Assembly (NCBI GenBank): GCA_964405335.1
Contig: CAYONP010000027.1
Coordinates: forward strand, 1 to 59,105
Direction of reading: 5' to 3'
Origin: CAYONP01 sp964405335
GTDB taxonomy: Bacteria > Armatimonadota > UBA10988
Length of the DNA: 59,105 bases
Position numbers and translations under genes: made by a program. Within the stretch, counting starts at the first letter, position 1; every line of letters starts with the position of its first letter. Below are positions 17,355 to 26,232 of this stretch, piece by piece. A model generated the notes under the pieces. It was not told the origin of the DNA. It was given only the letters and a program-made list of their open reading frames with translations, and did not search any database.

Positions 17355-19676
17355 TCACCAGCGGACCAGCCGCAGACCGCGCATCTCGAGCACCACCCGC
17401 TCGGGCTTGCAGTTGGCGCCGATGCGGAGCAGCGACAGCCGGCCGGTGTCGATCGTCGGCCCGTGGCCGGGCGGCGGGCTGCCCATGGCCACCAGGCGGT
17501 CGAACGGGATGGTCGCCTGCCGCCACTCGGCGCTGCCGGGCAGGCCGGCGGCGGTCATCCAGCTCAGGCCGCCCTGTTCGACGGCCATGAACCGCACCAC
17601 GCCCATGTCGGTCGGCTCGGTTCGGTACTCGAACCGCACACCCGAGTACGCGGCGGCCTCGAGCGCCGGCTCGAACCGCGCCTGCGGATAGGCCCACGGG
17701 TCGCCCGCGCCGGTGAAGGCGAACTCGAACCGCACGCCGCCGTCGGCCCCGGCGCTCGCCGTCTGCGTGCCGTGCCCGGCGATGTTGCGCTCCCACCGCT
17801 CCGGTGCATCGAGGCCGAGTGGCTGCTCGGCCAGCGGCACGATGCGGTTGAGATCGAGCATCAGGTTGACCACCGCCGGTGAGCTGCGCCGCTCACCAGC
17901 CACCACTTCGCCCCGGACCTGCGCCCGGGCCTTGTTGGCCGGCAGCGTGACGCTCGCTGGGAAGGCGACCATCTCGCCCGGCGGCAGCTCGACCGCGAAC
18001 CGGGCCGGCTCGATCACCACGGCCGCCGGCGCGGTCAAGCTCAGCTCGCCCCGCAGCGGCTCGAGGCCGAAGTTGTAGACCTGCACGCCCAGCGGCGTCA
18101 GGCGGTCGGGCTCGACTTGATAGGCGTCGGCGTCCTTGTCGACCGTCGCCTCGCTCACGACGATGCGCACCACTGCCGCCGGCAGGCCGGGCGGCGGCGA
18201 CAGGGGCACCTCGGGCGCCGGCGGCGGCAGTTCGAGCGGCGGCAGTCGGTCGACGTCGAGGAGCAGGTAGCTCGCGGCGCGGGCGAGGTTGAGGCGCACC
18301 GGGCCGTCGCCGCGCGGCAGCGGCGTGCCGAGGTAGCCGGCGGCCTCGCTCACCGCGGCCCAATCGAGCGGCAGGGCAAGCTCGGCCGGCGCGTCGTCCT
18401 CGCGCCAGACGGCCAGGCAGGCGGAGCCGTCGCCACGGGCGAAGGCGAGCGCGCGCGCCTCGTCGGGCAGGCCGGCCAGGCGGCCTAGGTAGTCGCCCCG
18501 CCCAAGCGCCCAGGTGGCCGCGGCCAGGGCGGGCAGGCCGGGGAAGGGTTCGCGGTTGCCCGTCCCGAGCAGCCCCCAGCCGATCTCGGCCTCGCGGTAG
18601 AAGGGGAAGATGAACCAGAAGTGCTTCTCGACGCCGGCGGCCAGCGCCTGCGGGAAGGCCCGCGAGATGAAGGCCGCCTGGTGCCGCCGGCTCTCGGGCG
18701 TCAGCACACCGTCGGGCCCCGGCACGCGGTCGCCCGCCTCGGTCACCCACATCGGCTTGCTTGCGCCATGCTCGGCCAGTTGCGCGCGCCAGCCGTCGGC
18801 CCGGGCGGCATAGGCCGAGGGGTCGGCGTAGATGTGCCAGTTCCAGATGTCGAGGTAGTCGGCGATGCCGTTCTCGAGCAGCCCGGCGCTGTGCGGGCAG
18901 GCGCCGTGGGCCATCGACGGGCCGAGGATCAGCACCTCCGGGTCGACCGACCGATAGCCGAGCCAGGCCGCCTTCTGAAACGCCGCCATCTCGCTGGCGG
19001 GGTGGCTGAAGAAGCTGATGTCGGGCTCGTTCCAGACCTCCCAAGCCTGCACCACGCCGCGCCAGCGGCCGGCCAACTCGGCGGCGAAGCGGTGGATGTC
19101 GCGCAGGTCGTCGCAGGCGGCGCGGCCGTCGCCGTCGGCCCGCGACCAGCCCGGCACGCCGTGGTAGACATCGAAGATCTGGATGCCCTCATCGGCCAAC
19201 GCGCGCAGGCTGCGGCCGTACTGGTTGTCCCACTCGTAGGTGCCGCGCTCGCGTTCGACGTGGCCCCAGGCCAGCCGCTCGCGCACCCAGCCGAGGCCGC
19301 ACTGGCGCAGCAGGCGGGCCAGCGGCACGAACTGCGACTCGGGCACCAGCCAGCTCATCGCGTTGTCGCTCGCCAGCCGGCTCTCGCCCGGCACGCGCCG
19401 CGCCGGATCGATGATCACCGCCAGCGGCAGCACCGTCTCGCCGGCCACCACCTCGTAGTAGCCCGGCGGCAGCGGGCCGAACACGACCGCGCCGGCACCG
19501 GCCGCCGGCCGCCGCGTGATCTCGCGGCCGTCCAGGTCGCGCAGCAGCAACTCGGCCGGCTCGCCCGGTCCGGCCTGGACGACCACCGGCTGCTCGCCGA
19601 CGAAGACGTTGGCGAAGACCTCGGTCGACAGCTCGCGCGCCGCGCCGGCGCCCGCGACGATGACCAACCCCAGCAT
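17355..19676 (-). CDS. Secreted clan GH-A glycoside hydrolase, GH39-like
   Basis: 773 residues. ATG 19676 was chosen because GAGGAGG lies ten bases upstream; the frame is open further but without coding character. Signal-like N-terminus MLGLVIVAGAGA. Residues about 100-420 form a TIM barrel with acid/base E217 in AWEVWNEPDISFF and nucleophile E313 in MWVTEAGD, as in GH39 beta-xylosidases and iduronidases. The C-terminal part has two beta domains (VQVYNFGLEPLRGELSL; WRQATIPFDRLVAMG), the last resembling a carbohydrate-binding jelly-roll. Xylan or a related heteroglycan is a plausible target; the exact family needs a profile search. It is divergent from the DUF6785 gene. Confidence 0.7.
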   Translation of the reverse strand: MLGLVIVAGAGAARELSTEVFANVFVGEQPVVVQAGPGEPAELLLRDLDGREITRRPAAGAGAVVFGPLPPGYYEVVAGETVLPLAVIIDPARRVPGESRLASDNAMSWLVPESQFVPLARLLRQCGLGWVRERLAWGHVERERGTYEWDNQYGRSLRALADEGIQIFDVYHGVPGWSRADGDGRAACDDLRDIHRFAAELAGRWRGVVQAWEVWNEPDISFFSHPASEMAAFQKAAWLGYRSVDPEVLILGPSMAHGACPHSAGLLENGIADYLDIWNWHIYADPSAYAARADGWRAQLAEHGASKPMWVTEAGDRVPGPDGVLTPESRRHQAAFISRAFPQALAAGVEKHFWFIFPFYREAEIGWGLLGTGNREPFPGLPALAAATWALGRGDYLGRLAGLPDEARALAFARGDGSACLAVWREDDAPAELALPLDWAAVSEAAGYLGTPLPRGDGPVRLNLARAASYLLLDVDRLPPLELPPPAPEVPLSPPPGLPAAVVRIVVSEATVDKDADAYQVEPDRLTPLGVQVYNFGLEPLRGELSLTAPAAVVIEPARFAVELPPGEMVAFPASVTLPANKARAQVRGEVVAGERRSSPAVVNLMLDLNRIVPLAEQPLGLDAPERWERNIAGHGTQTASAGADGGVRFEFAFTGAGDPWAYPQARFEPALEAAAYSGVRFEYRTEPTDMGVVRFMAVEQGGLSWMTAAGLPGSAEWRQATIPFDRLVAMGSPPPGHGPTIDTGRLSLLRIGANCKPERVVLEMRGLRLVRW

Positions 19677-19782
19677 GGCTGCCTGCCTCCTCACGATGTG
19701 CTCCCACGGCTCTCTGATTGGCCGCCGCCGCCGGCTTGCCTGCCGGCAGGAGTCGACCGGCCCGGCGACGCAACCACCGTCC

Positions 19783-21714
19783 ATGACGCAGGACGTGGGG
19801 ACGAGTGAGGCGCCGCGCTCGCCCGTCTCGCTGCGCGTGGTGCTGCTCGCCCTGCTCTGCAGCCCGTTCCTCGGCCTCTGGATCTTCAACGCCGAAATCG
19901 TCCACGGCGGCATCCATGCCACGGTGCTGTCAGTCTTCTTCACCAGCATCTGCGGCCTGGCCGCCGCCGTGGCGGCCAACGCGCTGCTCCGCCGCCTCGC
20001 CCCGCGGCTGGCGCTGCGGCCGGGCGAGCTGGTCGTCTTTTATGCCCTGCTCAACCTGATCACCAGCATGGGCAGCCACGACCTGGTCCAGATTCTGCCG
20101 CCGCTGATCACCTATCCCTACCGCTTCGCCACGCCAGAGAACGGCTGGGACGAGCTGTTCGTCAGCCAACTGCCGCGCCGGCTGACCATCCCCGACGAGC
20201 GGGTGCTGACCGGCTTCTTCGAGGGCCACGCCAGCTTCTGGGCGCCCGACGTGCTCGGTACCTGGGCCGGGCCGCTGCTTGCCTGGACGCTGTTCATCGG
20301 CCTGGTGCTGACCGCCACGCTGGCGCTCTGCCTGCTCGTCCGCCGCGCCTGGTGCGACGACGAACGGCTCAGCTTCCCCTGCATCCACCTGCCGCTGCAG
20401 ATGACCACCCCCGGCGGCCCGTGGCGCAGCGGCTGGCTGTGGGCCGGATTCGCCGCCGCCGGACTGCTCAACCTGCTGCGCGGACTGCACGCGCTCTATC
20501 CGGCCGTGCCGACGGTCACCACCGTGTGGGATGCGCAGACCTTCGTGACCACCCAACCGTGGCGCGCGATCGGCTGGACGCCCGTCGCGCTCTACCCCTT
20601 CGCGGTGGGCCTGGCCTATTTCATGCCCCAGGACCTGGCCTTCTCGACCTGGTTCTTCTACCTCTTCTGGAAAGCCCAGATGGTGGTCCGCGCCTGGCTC
20701 GGGTTCGACCCGCTGGCCGGACCCTATGCCAGCGATCAGTCGGCCGGCGCCTGGATCGCCCTCGGCCTGTTCGCCCTCTTCGCCACCCGCGGGCAGCTCG
20801 CCGATGGGCTGCGACAGGCGCTGCGCGGCGAACGCGACCCGCGCGAGCCGGTCAGCCGCCGCACGGCGCTGCTGCTGCTCCTCGGCGCGCTGGCCGGGCT
20901 GGCCTGGTTCTTGCGCGGCATGGGGTTGAGCTGGCCGGTCATCGCCGGCTTCTGGGCCGTCCACCTGACCATCTGCGTGGCGGTCACGCGCATGCGCGCC
21001 GAACTCGGCCCGCCCACTCACGATCTCTTCTTCGCCGGCGGCGACTGGTTGCTCACCGCCGCGGCCGGCCCCGGCAGCCTCGGCCCGGCCAACCTGCGCG
21101 GGCTGACACTGCTCTACTGGATCACCCGCGACTACCGCAGCCTGGCCATGCCGCACCAGCTCGAGGCACTGAAGATGCTCGAGCTGCGCGGCAGCGTCCG
21201 CCGCGAAGGAGCCCGGCTGGCCGCGGCGATGATGCTCGTCGCCGTGGTCGGCTTCCTCGTCTGCGCGGCGATGGCGTTGCACCAGTACTACGACCAGGGC
21301 GCGTCGGCGGGCATCCGCGGCTATGCGCTCGGCCAGGCGCAGGAGGCCTACACGCGGCTCGACCAGTGGCTCACCGCGGCCGACCCGGGGCCCGACCACG
21401 CCGGCCTGCGGCAGTTCGCCGGCGGGGCGGTGTTGACGCTCGGCCTGATGCTCCTCCGCCGTCGCTTCCTCGGCCTGCCGTTCCACCCGGTCGGCTATGC
21501 CATCGCGGGGAGCTGGACGATGAGCTGGCTCTGGTTCAGCGTGCTGCTGAGCTGGCTGGCGAAGGGCCTGATACTCCGCCACGGCGGCCTGAACCGCTTC
21601 CGCGCGGCGATGCCCTTCTTCCTCGGCCTGATGCTCGGCGATTACCTAGTCGGCGGCGGGCAGACGATCGCCGGGATGCTCCTCGGCGTGCGGGTGCCGG
21701 GGTTCTTTACGTAG
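19783..21714 (+). CDS. Polytopic membrane protein, DUF6785/DUF6784 (OPT-like)
   Basis: 643 residues from ATG 19783 with about 14 hydrophobic segments. The segment HDLVQILPPLITYPYRFATP followed by ENGWDELF is the hallmark I associate with DUF6785, and the C-terminal GLPFHPVGYAIAGSWTMSW with DUF6784. This large family of Armatimonadota, Planctomycetota and Lentisphaerota is distantly related to oligopeptide transporters (OPT), but no substrate is established. It is divergent from a glycoside hydrolase gene across 106 bp, so co-regulation with sugar degradation and a role in uptake of its products is a reasonable but unproven idea. Confidence 0.75.
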   Translation: MTQDVGTSEAPRSPVSLRVVLLALLCSPFLGLWIFNAEIVHGGIHATVLSVFFTSICGLAAAVAANALLRRLAPRLALRPGELVVFYALLNLITSMGSHDLVQILPPLITYPYRFATPENGWDELFVSQLPRRLTIPDERVLTGFFEGHASFWAPDVLGTWAGPLLAWTLFIGLVLTATLALCLLVRRAWCDDERLSFPCIHLPLQMTTPGGPWRSGWLWAGFAAAGLLNLLRGLHALYPAVPTVTTVWDAQTFVTTQPWRAIGWTPVALYPFAVGLAYFMPQDLAFSTWFFYLFWKAQMVVRAWLGFDPLAGPYASDQSAGAWIALGLFALFATRGQLADGLRQALRGERDPREPVSRRTALLLLLGALAGLAWFLRGMGLSWPVIAGFWAVHLTICVAVTRMRAELGPPTHDLFFAGGDWLLTAAAGPGSLGPANLRGLTLLYWITRDYRSLAMPHQLEALKMLELRGSVRREGARLAAAMMLVAVVGFLVCAAMALHQYYDQGASAGIRGYALGQAQEAYTRLDQWLTAADPGPDHAGLRQFAGGAVLTLGLMLLRRRFLGLPFHPVGYAIAGSWTMSWLWFSVLLSWLAKGLILRHGGLNRFRAAMPFFLGLMLGDYLVGGGQTIAGMLLGVRVPGFFT

Positions 21715-21789
21715 CGGAGTGTCGGTCGGTCGCCCTGCCCGTTCGCCGCGCGCGCACCCCTGGCGTCTCCAGCCCGTTAGGAAACTCAC

Positions 21790-21882
21790 GTAGGGGCGGG
21801 TCTCAGACCCGCCCGAACGCCGGGAAACCCGCTTCCAGAGCGGATCCAACCGCTACCGGGCAGGTCGGAGACCTGCCCCTAC
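21790..21882. repeat. Inverted pair of GTAG REP hairpins (BIME-like)
   Basis: GTAG plus stem GGGCGGGTCT/AGACCCGCCC at 21790-21814, and the opposite orientation GGGCAGGT/ACCTGCCC with CTAC at 21858-21882. This outward-facing pair is the bacterial interspersed mosaic element format. It occupies most of the 314-bp space between the DUF6785 gene and the orphan hicB; the remaining bases (21883-22028) show nothing I can name. Confidence 0.85.
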
Positions 21883-22028
21883 CGCAAGGTCGACACGCCC
21901 CGCCGGCCGACGTCGATCACGCGGGCCGACACTGACGGTCGTCGGCGCCGCCAGTGCCACCGACGTGCTGCTGGACGGCATCAGCGCGCGAGCCTCCCAT
22001 GGCGCTGAGTCGGGAGCCGTCGTCTGCA

Positions 22029-22244
22029 TCAGACCGCAATCCACTCCGCACGATCTGCGGGCACCCGCTCGCCATGCGCCGCCAGGGACTCCAGGTAGAG
22101 CGCGATGGCGTCCTTGATGTTGGCCACCGCGTCGTCCCGTGTTTCGCCCTGGCTAACACAACCCGGGAGCGATGGGCATTCGGCCACCCACCAGCCATCT
22201 TGGTCGCGGGTCAGGACCACTCGTCGATGCAGTGTCGTCAGCAT
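22029..22244 (-). CDS. HicB-like antitoxin, apparently orphan
   Basis: 71 residues from ATG 22244. The sequence RDQDGWWVAECPSLPGCVSQ then GETRDDAVANIKDAIALYLE is the HicB/UPF0150 RNase-H-like fold. Such proteins neutralise HicA mRNA interferases, often with a DNA-binding tail that is absent here. No HicA gene is found upstream (the rhamnosidase ends 57 bp away) or recognisably downstream, where REP hairpins lie. It may be a remnant of a lost pair or an antitoxin acting on a distant toxin. No good Shine-Dalgarno site is seen. Confidence 0.75.
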   Translation of the reverse strand: MLTTLHRRVVLTRDQDGWWVAECPSLPGCVSQGETRDDAVANIKDAIALYLESLAAHGERVPADRAEWIAV

Positions 22245-22300
22245 GACGACATGATACCGCGACCGAGCTGGTCTGTCGACACGCCGGCTGCGCTCAGCCG

Positions 22301-25300
22301 CTACGGCGTCGCCTGCGTCAACCGGTACCGCCCCGAACCCAGCGCCACGCGCGTCCGGCCGGCCAGCCTGGGCAGACGCACCGTCGGATCGTCGACGCTG
22401 ATCGGCGAGGCGTAGGGCATCACCACCGAGGCCGTGGTGTTGGCCGGCAGGTCGACCTCGAGGCTGAACTGGCCGCCCTCCTGGCGCCACTCGAGACCGA
22501 ACGTACCACGAATGGACTCATATCGCCCGCGCGCCCAGGTCAGCCCGCCGCCGGGCACCGGCTCGATGGTCACGTGCTCGAACCCCGGCCGCTCGGGATC
22601 GACCCGCAGACCGAGGATCGTCTCGACCATCCACTCGCCGACCGAGCCGAAGGCCCAGTGGTTGAAACTGTTCATGCCCGCGTTCTGGAACCCGCGCCCG
22701 GCGACGTAACCGTCCCACCGCTCCCAGATCGTGGTCGCGCCCTGATCGATGGTGAACAGCCACGACGGACAGCCACGCTCATTCAACAAGCGATAGGCCT
22801 CGTCCACGTGGCCCGTGTCGCGGAGCGCCTGCATCAGCCGGACGGTCGACTGGATGCCGGTCGAGATCTTCCCGCCATACGGCTCGAACGCCGCGACCAG
22901 GTGCTCGGCCGCCGCGCCGCGCAGCTCGTTGGGCAGCAGATCGAAGGCCAGGGCGAGGGCGTAGCCCGACTGCGTCTCGCCGGTCAGCCGGCCGTCGGGC
23001 TGCACAAAGGCGCGCTGGAAGGCCGCCTCGATCTCGCCGCGCAGCGCGCGGTACTTCGCCGCCTCGGCGTCGCGGCCGAGCGCCGCCGCCAGGTCGGCCA
23101 GCAGGCGGGTCGAGTGGGCCCAGAAGGCGGTCGCGAAGAGCTCTTTCGGCGGCGCGCCGCCGGTCTTTGGGAAGCCCTCGAGGATGAGCGTGTCGGCGTT
23201 CAGCCAGTCGCTGTAGTTCGCGCCGACCGATTCGCGCCAGAGCCGGTCGGGGTTGCTCTCGGCCAGGTGGTCGATGAACCGGCACATCGACTCGAAATGC
23301 TCCTCGAGCAGCCGCCGGTCGGCGTAATGAGTCCACTGGTGCCAGGGGATGATCACCCCCGCGTCGGCCCAGGCGGGCGCGTTGCCCGGCGGTGTGGTCG
23401 GCAGCAGCGGAGCGAAATCGGGGTAGCGGCCCTCGAGCCCCTGGGCGTCGCGGACGTCTGCCAGCCACTTGGTCATAAACCCGGCCAGGTCCATGTTGTA
23501 CATCCCGGTCGGGCAGAAAGCCTGGATGTCGCCCATCCAGCCGAGCCGCTCGTCGCGTTGGGGGCAGTCGGTCGGGGTGCTGAACAGGTTCGCTCGCTGC
23601 GTCCAGAAGATCGCGCTCCAGAGCTTGTTCAGGTCGGCGTCGGAGCACTCGAACGTGCCCGCCTCGGGCGACGACGAGCAGATCACTCGCGCCAGCAGAT
23701 CGCCCGGCGCGGGCCGGTACTTCAGCCCGCTCACCTCGAGGTAGCGGAAGCCGTGATAGGTGAATCGCGGCTCGTAGATCTCCGCTCCACCACCGCGACA
23801 GAGGTAACGATCGACCTGCGGCGCGCCGCGGAGGTTGTCGACATAGAGCGTGCCATCGTCGTTGAGCATCTCGCCGTGGCGGATAGCCAGCTCGTCGCCG
23901 GCCTGGCCGCGGACCGTCAGCCGGCCCCAGCCGACCAGGTTCTGGCCCAGGTCGAAGATCGCCACTCCGGGCGCCGGCTCGGTCACCGCGATTGGAGTCA
24001 CCTCGTCGACCACCCGCAGCGGCTCGTTCGGCTGCATCACCAGCAGCGCCGCCGGCTCCGGCACGGCCGCCGCGGGCGACCAGGCCGAGTCGTCGAACGC
24101 CGGCTCGTTCCAGCCGCGCATCTGCCGCCGCGCGTCGTAGACCTCGCCGTCGAGGATGTCGGCACGGCGCAGCGGACCCTCATCGGTCATCCGCCAGGTG
24201 TCGTCGCTGAGCAGCACCGGTGCGCCATCGAGTTCGAGCTGGACCAGCAGGCTGGGCAGCGCGCCGTAGTGCCAGCGGCCCGGCCCGGCCAGACCCAGCC
24301 GCCCGGCGAACCAGCCGTCGCCGAGCACCGCGCCGAGCGCGTTGGCACCCGGCCGCAGCAACTCGGTCACGTCGTACGCCTGCGCCTGGATGCGCTTGCG
24401 GTAGTCCGTCCACTCGGGCGCCAGTAGCTGCTCGCCGACGCGCCGGCCGTTGAGCCACAGCTCGTAGACACCACGGGCCGTGGCATAGAGCATCGCCCGG
24501 CCGGGCGCGGCGGGCAGGTCGAACTCGCGCCGGAGCATCGTCGCCGGCAGCGCCTCGGCCGGCTGTGGCGCCAGCGAGCGCGTCTCGCCGTCGGTCAGCC
24601 GGTCGCGCGACCAGCCGGCGGTTTCGATGCTGTCGAGCGCCGTCACCGCCGCGCCGCGGGCGAGACTCTCGCCGCGGGCGAGCACCTCCAGCTCGGCCAG
24701 GGCCAGCGCGCACGCCTCGGCGTCGCGCCGCCAGAGCAGCGTCGCGGTGAGCCGCACGTAGCGCGCGGAGACCGGCGCGAACTCGAGCGTCACCGGCTCG
24801 CCGCCGGGGTTCGGCTGGTCGGCGTCGGTGCGATCGGCCAGCAGCCGCGGCGTGGCGAACTCGGGTTCGTCCGAGGCCTCGAGCCGGTAGCGAACGGGGA
24901 AGCCGAACCCGGGCGTGCGCGGATTCCAGTTGTACGGATTGGCCGGATACAACCGCACCGCCTCGATACGTGTCGTCTGTCCGAGGTCGACCTGCACCCA
25001 CTTCGTCGTCGCGGGTTCGGGGGTCAGCTCGCTGTGGTAGCCGTTGTGGTCGCGCGACGAGGCGGGCGGCTCGCCGGCGGGGCCAATCCAAGCGGCCCGC
25101 CAGTCACCCGGCTCGAGCAACCCGACGGCGAAGCTCGCCGGCGGCGCCCAGGCCGATGCGTCGCCCCCGGCGTCCCACACCCGCACGCTCCAGTAGACGC
25201 GCTGCCGGGCGGACAGCGGCGCGCCGGCCCATTCGACCTGGCCCGTCTGCGAGGACTCGATGCGACCGCTGTCCCACAGCTCGCCCCGACCGGCGGCGAC

Positions 25301-25495
25301 GGCCTCGGGCGTGGCGCCCGCGACGATCTGGTAAGCCGTCTGCCGCTGCCGGCGTTCGGTGCTGGTGACCGTCCAGCTCAACCGCGGCCGTGGCGTGGCC
25401 AGGCCGAGCGGCTCGACCAGGTATTCGGTGCGCAGGTGACGTGGTTCGAGCCCCATCAGCGACCCCAGCAGCAGCAGCGCCGTAGCGACCGGCAT
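22301..25495 (-). CDS. Secreted alpha-L-rhamnosidase, family GH78
   Basis: 1064 residues from ATG 25495 (GGGAG upstream), with a short signal-like N-terminus. Residues 20-125 form the fibronectin-like domain found at the start of GH78 enzymes (LRTEYLVEPLGLATPRPRLS). Residues about 160-275 look like an inserted discoidin/F5-8-type domain (WVQVDLGQTTRIEAVRLYP). Beta domains follow, then the (alpha/alpha)6 barrel with the GH78 signature DCPQRDERLGWMGD at 643-656, which holds general-acid candidates, and further acidic residues downstream. The enzyme removes terminal alpha-linked rhamnose from polysaccharides or glycosides. The extra discoidin-like insertion may bind substrate. It is divergent from the deaminase gene. 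Confidence 0.9.
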   Translation of the reverse strand: MPVATALLLLGSLMGLEPRHLRTEYLVEPLGLATPRPRLSWTVTSTERRQRQTAYQIVAGATPEAVAAGRGELWDSGRIESSQTGQVEWAGAPLSARQRVYWSVRVWDAGGDASAWAPPASFAVGLLEPGDWRAAWIGPAGEPPASSRDHNGYHSELTPEPATTKWVQVDLGQTTRIEAVRLYPANPYNWNPRTPGFGFPVRYRLEASDEPEFATPRLLADRTDADQPNPGGEPVTLEFAPVSARYVRLTATLLWRRDAEACALALAELEVLARGESLARGAAVTALDSIETAGWSRDRLTDGETRSLAPQPAEALPATMLRREFDLPAAPGRAMLYATARGVYELWLNGRRVGEQLLAPEWTDYRKRIQAQAYDVTELLRPGANALGAVLGDGWFAGRLGLAGPGRWHYGALPSLLVQLELDGAPVLLSDDTWRMTDEGPLRRADILDGEVYDARRQMRGWNEPAFDDSAWSPAAAVPEPAALLVMQPNEPLRVVDEVTPIAVTEPAPGVAIFDLGQNLVGWGRLTVRGQAGDELAIRHGEMLNDDGTLYVDNLRGAPQVDRYLCRGGGAEIYEPRFTYHGFRYLEVSGLKYRPAPGDLLARVICSSSPEAGTFECSDADLNKLWSAIFWTQRANLFSTPTDCPQRDERLGWMGDIQAFCPTGMYNMDLAGFMTKWLADVRDAQGLEGRYPDFAPLLPTTPPGNAPAWADAGVIIPWHQWTHYADRRLLEEHFESMCRFIDHLAESNPDRLWRESVGANYSDWLNADTLILEGFPKTGGAPPKELFATAFWAHSTRLLADLAAALGRDAEAAKYRALRGEIEAAFQRAFVQPDGRLTGETQSGYALALAFDLLPNELRGAAAEHLVAAFEPYGGKISTGIQSTVRLMQALRDTGHVDEAYRLLNERGCPSWLFTIDQGATTIWERWDGYVAGRGFQNAGMNSFNHWAFGSVGEWMVETILGLRVDPERPGFEHVTIEPVPGGGLTWARGRYESIRGTFGLEWRQEGGQFSLEVDLPANTTASVVMPYASPISVDDPTVRLPRLAGRTRVALGSGRYRLTQATP

Positions 25496-25592
25496 GACCG
25501 GCTCCCTGCCGTGCGGGCGTTCACGCCGCGTGGCCCGAGTCCTGCGGCGAGGAGTTGCGCGTCGGCTCGCCAATCGACCGGCGAGGGCGCCG

Positions 25593-26063
25593 ATGACCGA
25601 CCGCGAGCTTACCAACTTGGCCGTGGCCACCGCGCGGGCCGGCATCGCCGTCGGCCAGTCGCCGTTCGGGGCGGTGATCGCCCGCGGCGGCGAGCCGGTC
25701 GCCGCGGCGCACAACACCGTCTGGGCCGACGGCGACCCGACCGCCCACGCCGAGGTCAACGTCATCCGCGAAGCGACCGAGCGGCTGGGCACAATCGACC
25801 TGAGCGGCTGCGTGATCTACACCACCTGCGAGCCCCGCCCGATGTGCCTGGCGGCGATCCACTGGGCCCGGCTCGACCGCTGTGTCTACGGCGCCAGCAT
25901 CGCCGACGCGGCCGAGGCGGGCTTCCACGAGCTGCACCTGCGCGCGGCCGACCTGGCCCGCGAGGGTGGCAGCGAGCTGATCGTCGAGCAGCTCGACGAG
26001 GCAGAGGCCTGTGTGGCGTTGTTCGCCGAGTGGCGGCGGGCGGGTCGATCGCGGTCGTACTGA
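25593..26063 (+). CDS. Nucleoside/guanine deaminase-like zinc enzyme with an altered zinc site
   Basis: 156 residues from ATG 25593 (GAGGG upstream). The cytidine deaminase-like fold is clear: FGAVIARGGEPVAAAHN, then H52-A-E54 in TAHAEVNVIRE, then TTCEPRPMCLAAIHWAR. The family motif is P-C-x-x-C, with both cysteines binding zinc; here the first is arginine (R82, codon CGC at 25836-25838, one base from TGC), while C85 remains. C79 three residues earlier might substitute. Relatives include GuaD-type guanine deaminases. If R82 is real the enzyme may be inactive or unusual; a single-base sequence error would also explain it. Confidence 0.8.
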   Translation: MTDRELTNLAVATARAGIAVGQSPFGAVIARGGEPVAAAHNTVWADGDPTAHAEVNVIREATERLGTIDLSGCVIYTTCEPRPMCLAAIHWARLDRCVYGASIADAAEAGFHELHLRAADLAREGGSELIVEQLDEAEACVALFAEWRRAGRSRSY

Positions 26064-26098
26064 CCGAACGGACCGCCGGCGTCCCGCCGGCACGTACC

Positions 26099-26232
26099 GT
26101 AGGGCGCGCTCTTGCGCGCGGGAGGCGGTCACCGCGCGCGCAGTAGCGCGCCCTACAGCGCGCCGAGTCGGCCCCACGGCCCGCGTCGTATCGCCGGTGG
26201 ACGGTCGGCCCGCGCGCAATAGCGCGCCCTAC
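26099..26232. repeat. Three GTAG hairpins of the GGGCGCGCT family
   Basis: GTAGGGCGCGCT followed by TGCGCGCG occurs on the plus strand at 26099-26120 and on the minus strand at about 26135-26156 and 26211-26232. The last copy overlaps the stop of the permease gene: its TAG is the stop codon (26229-26231). The stretch 26064-26228 holds no gene. Confidence 0.75.

Noticed and set aside
21853..22027. Small minus-strand frame overlapping the hicB stop (TGATG) as a toxin partner
   Set aside because: Its second half is a translated REP hairpin and the first half has no HicA features.
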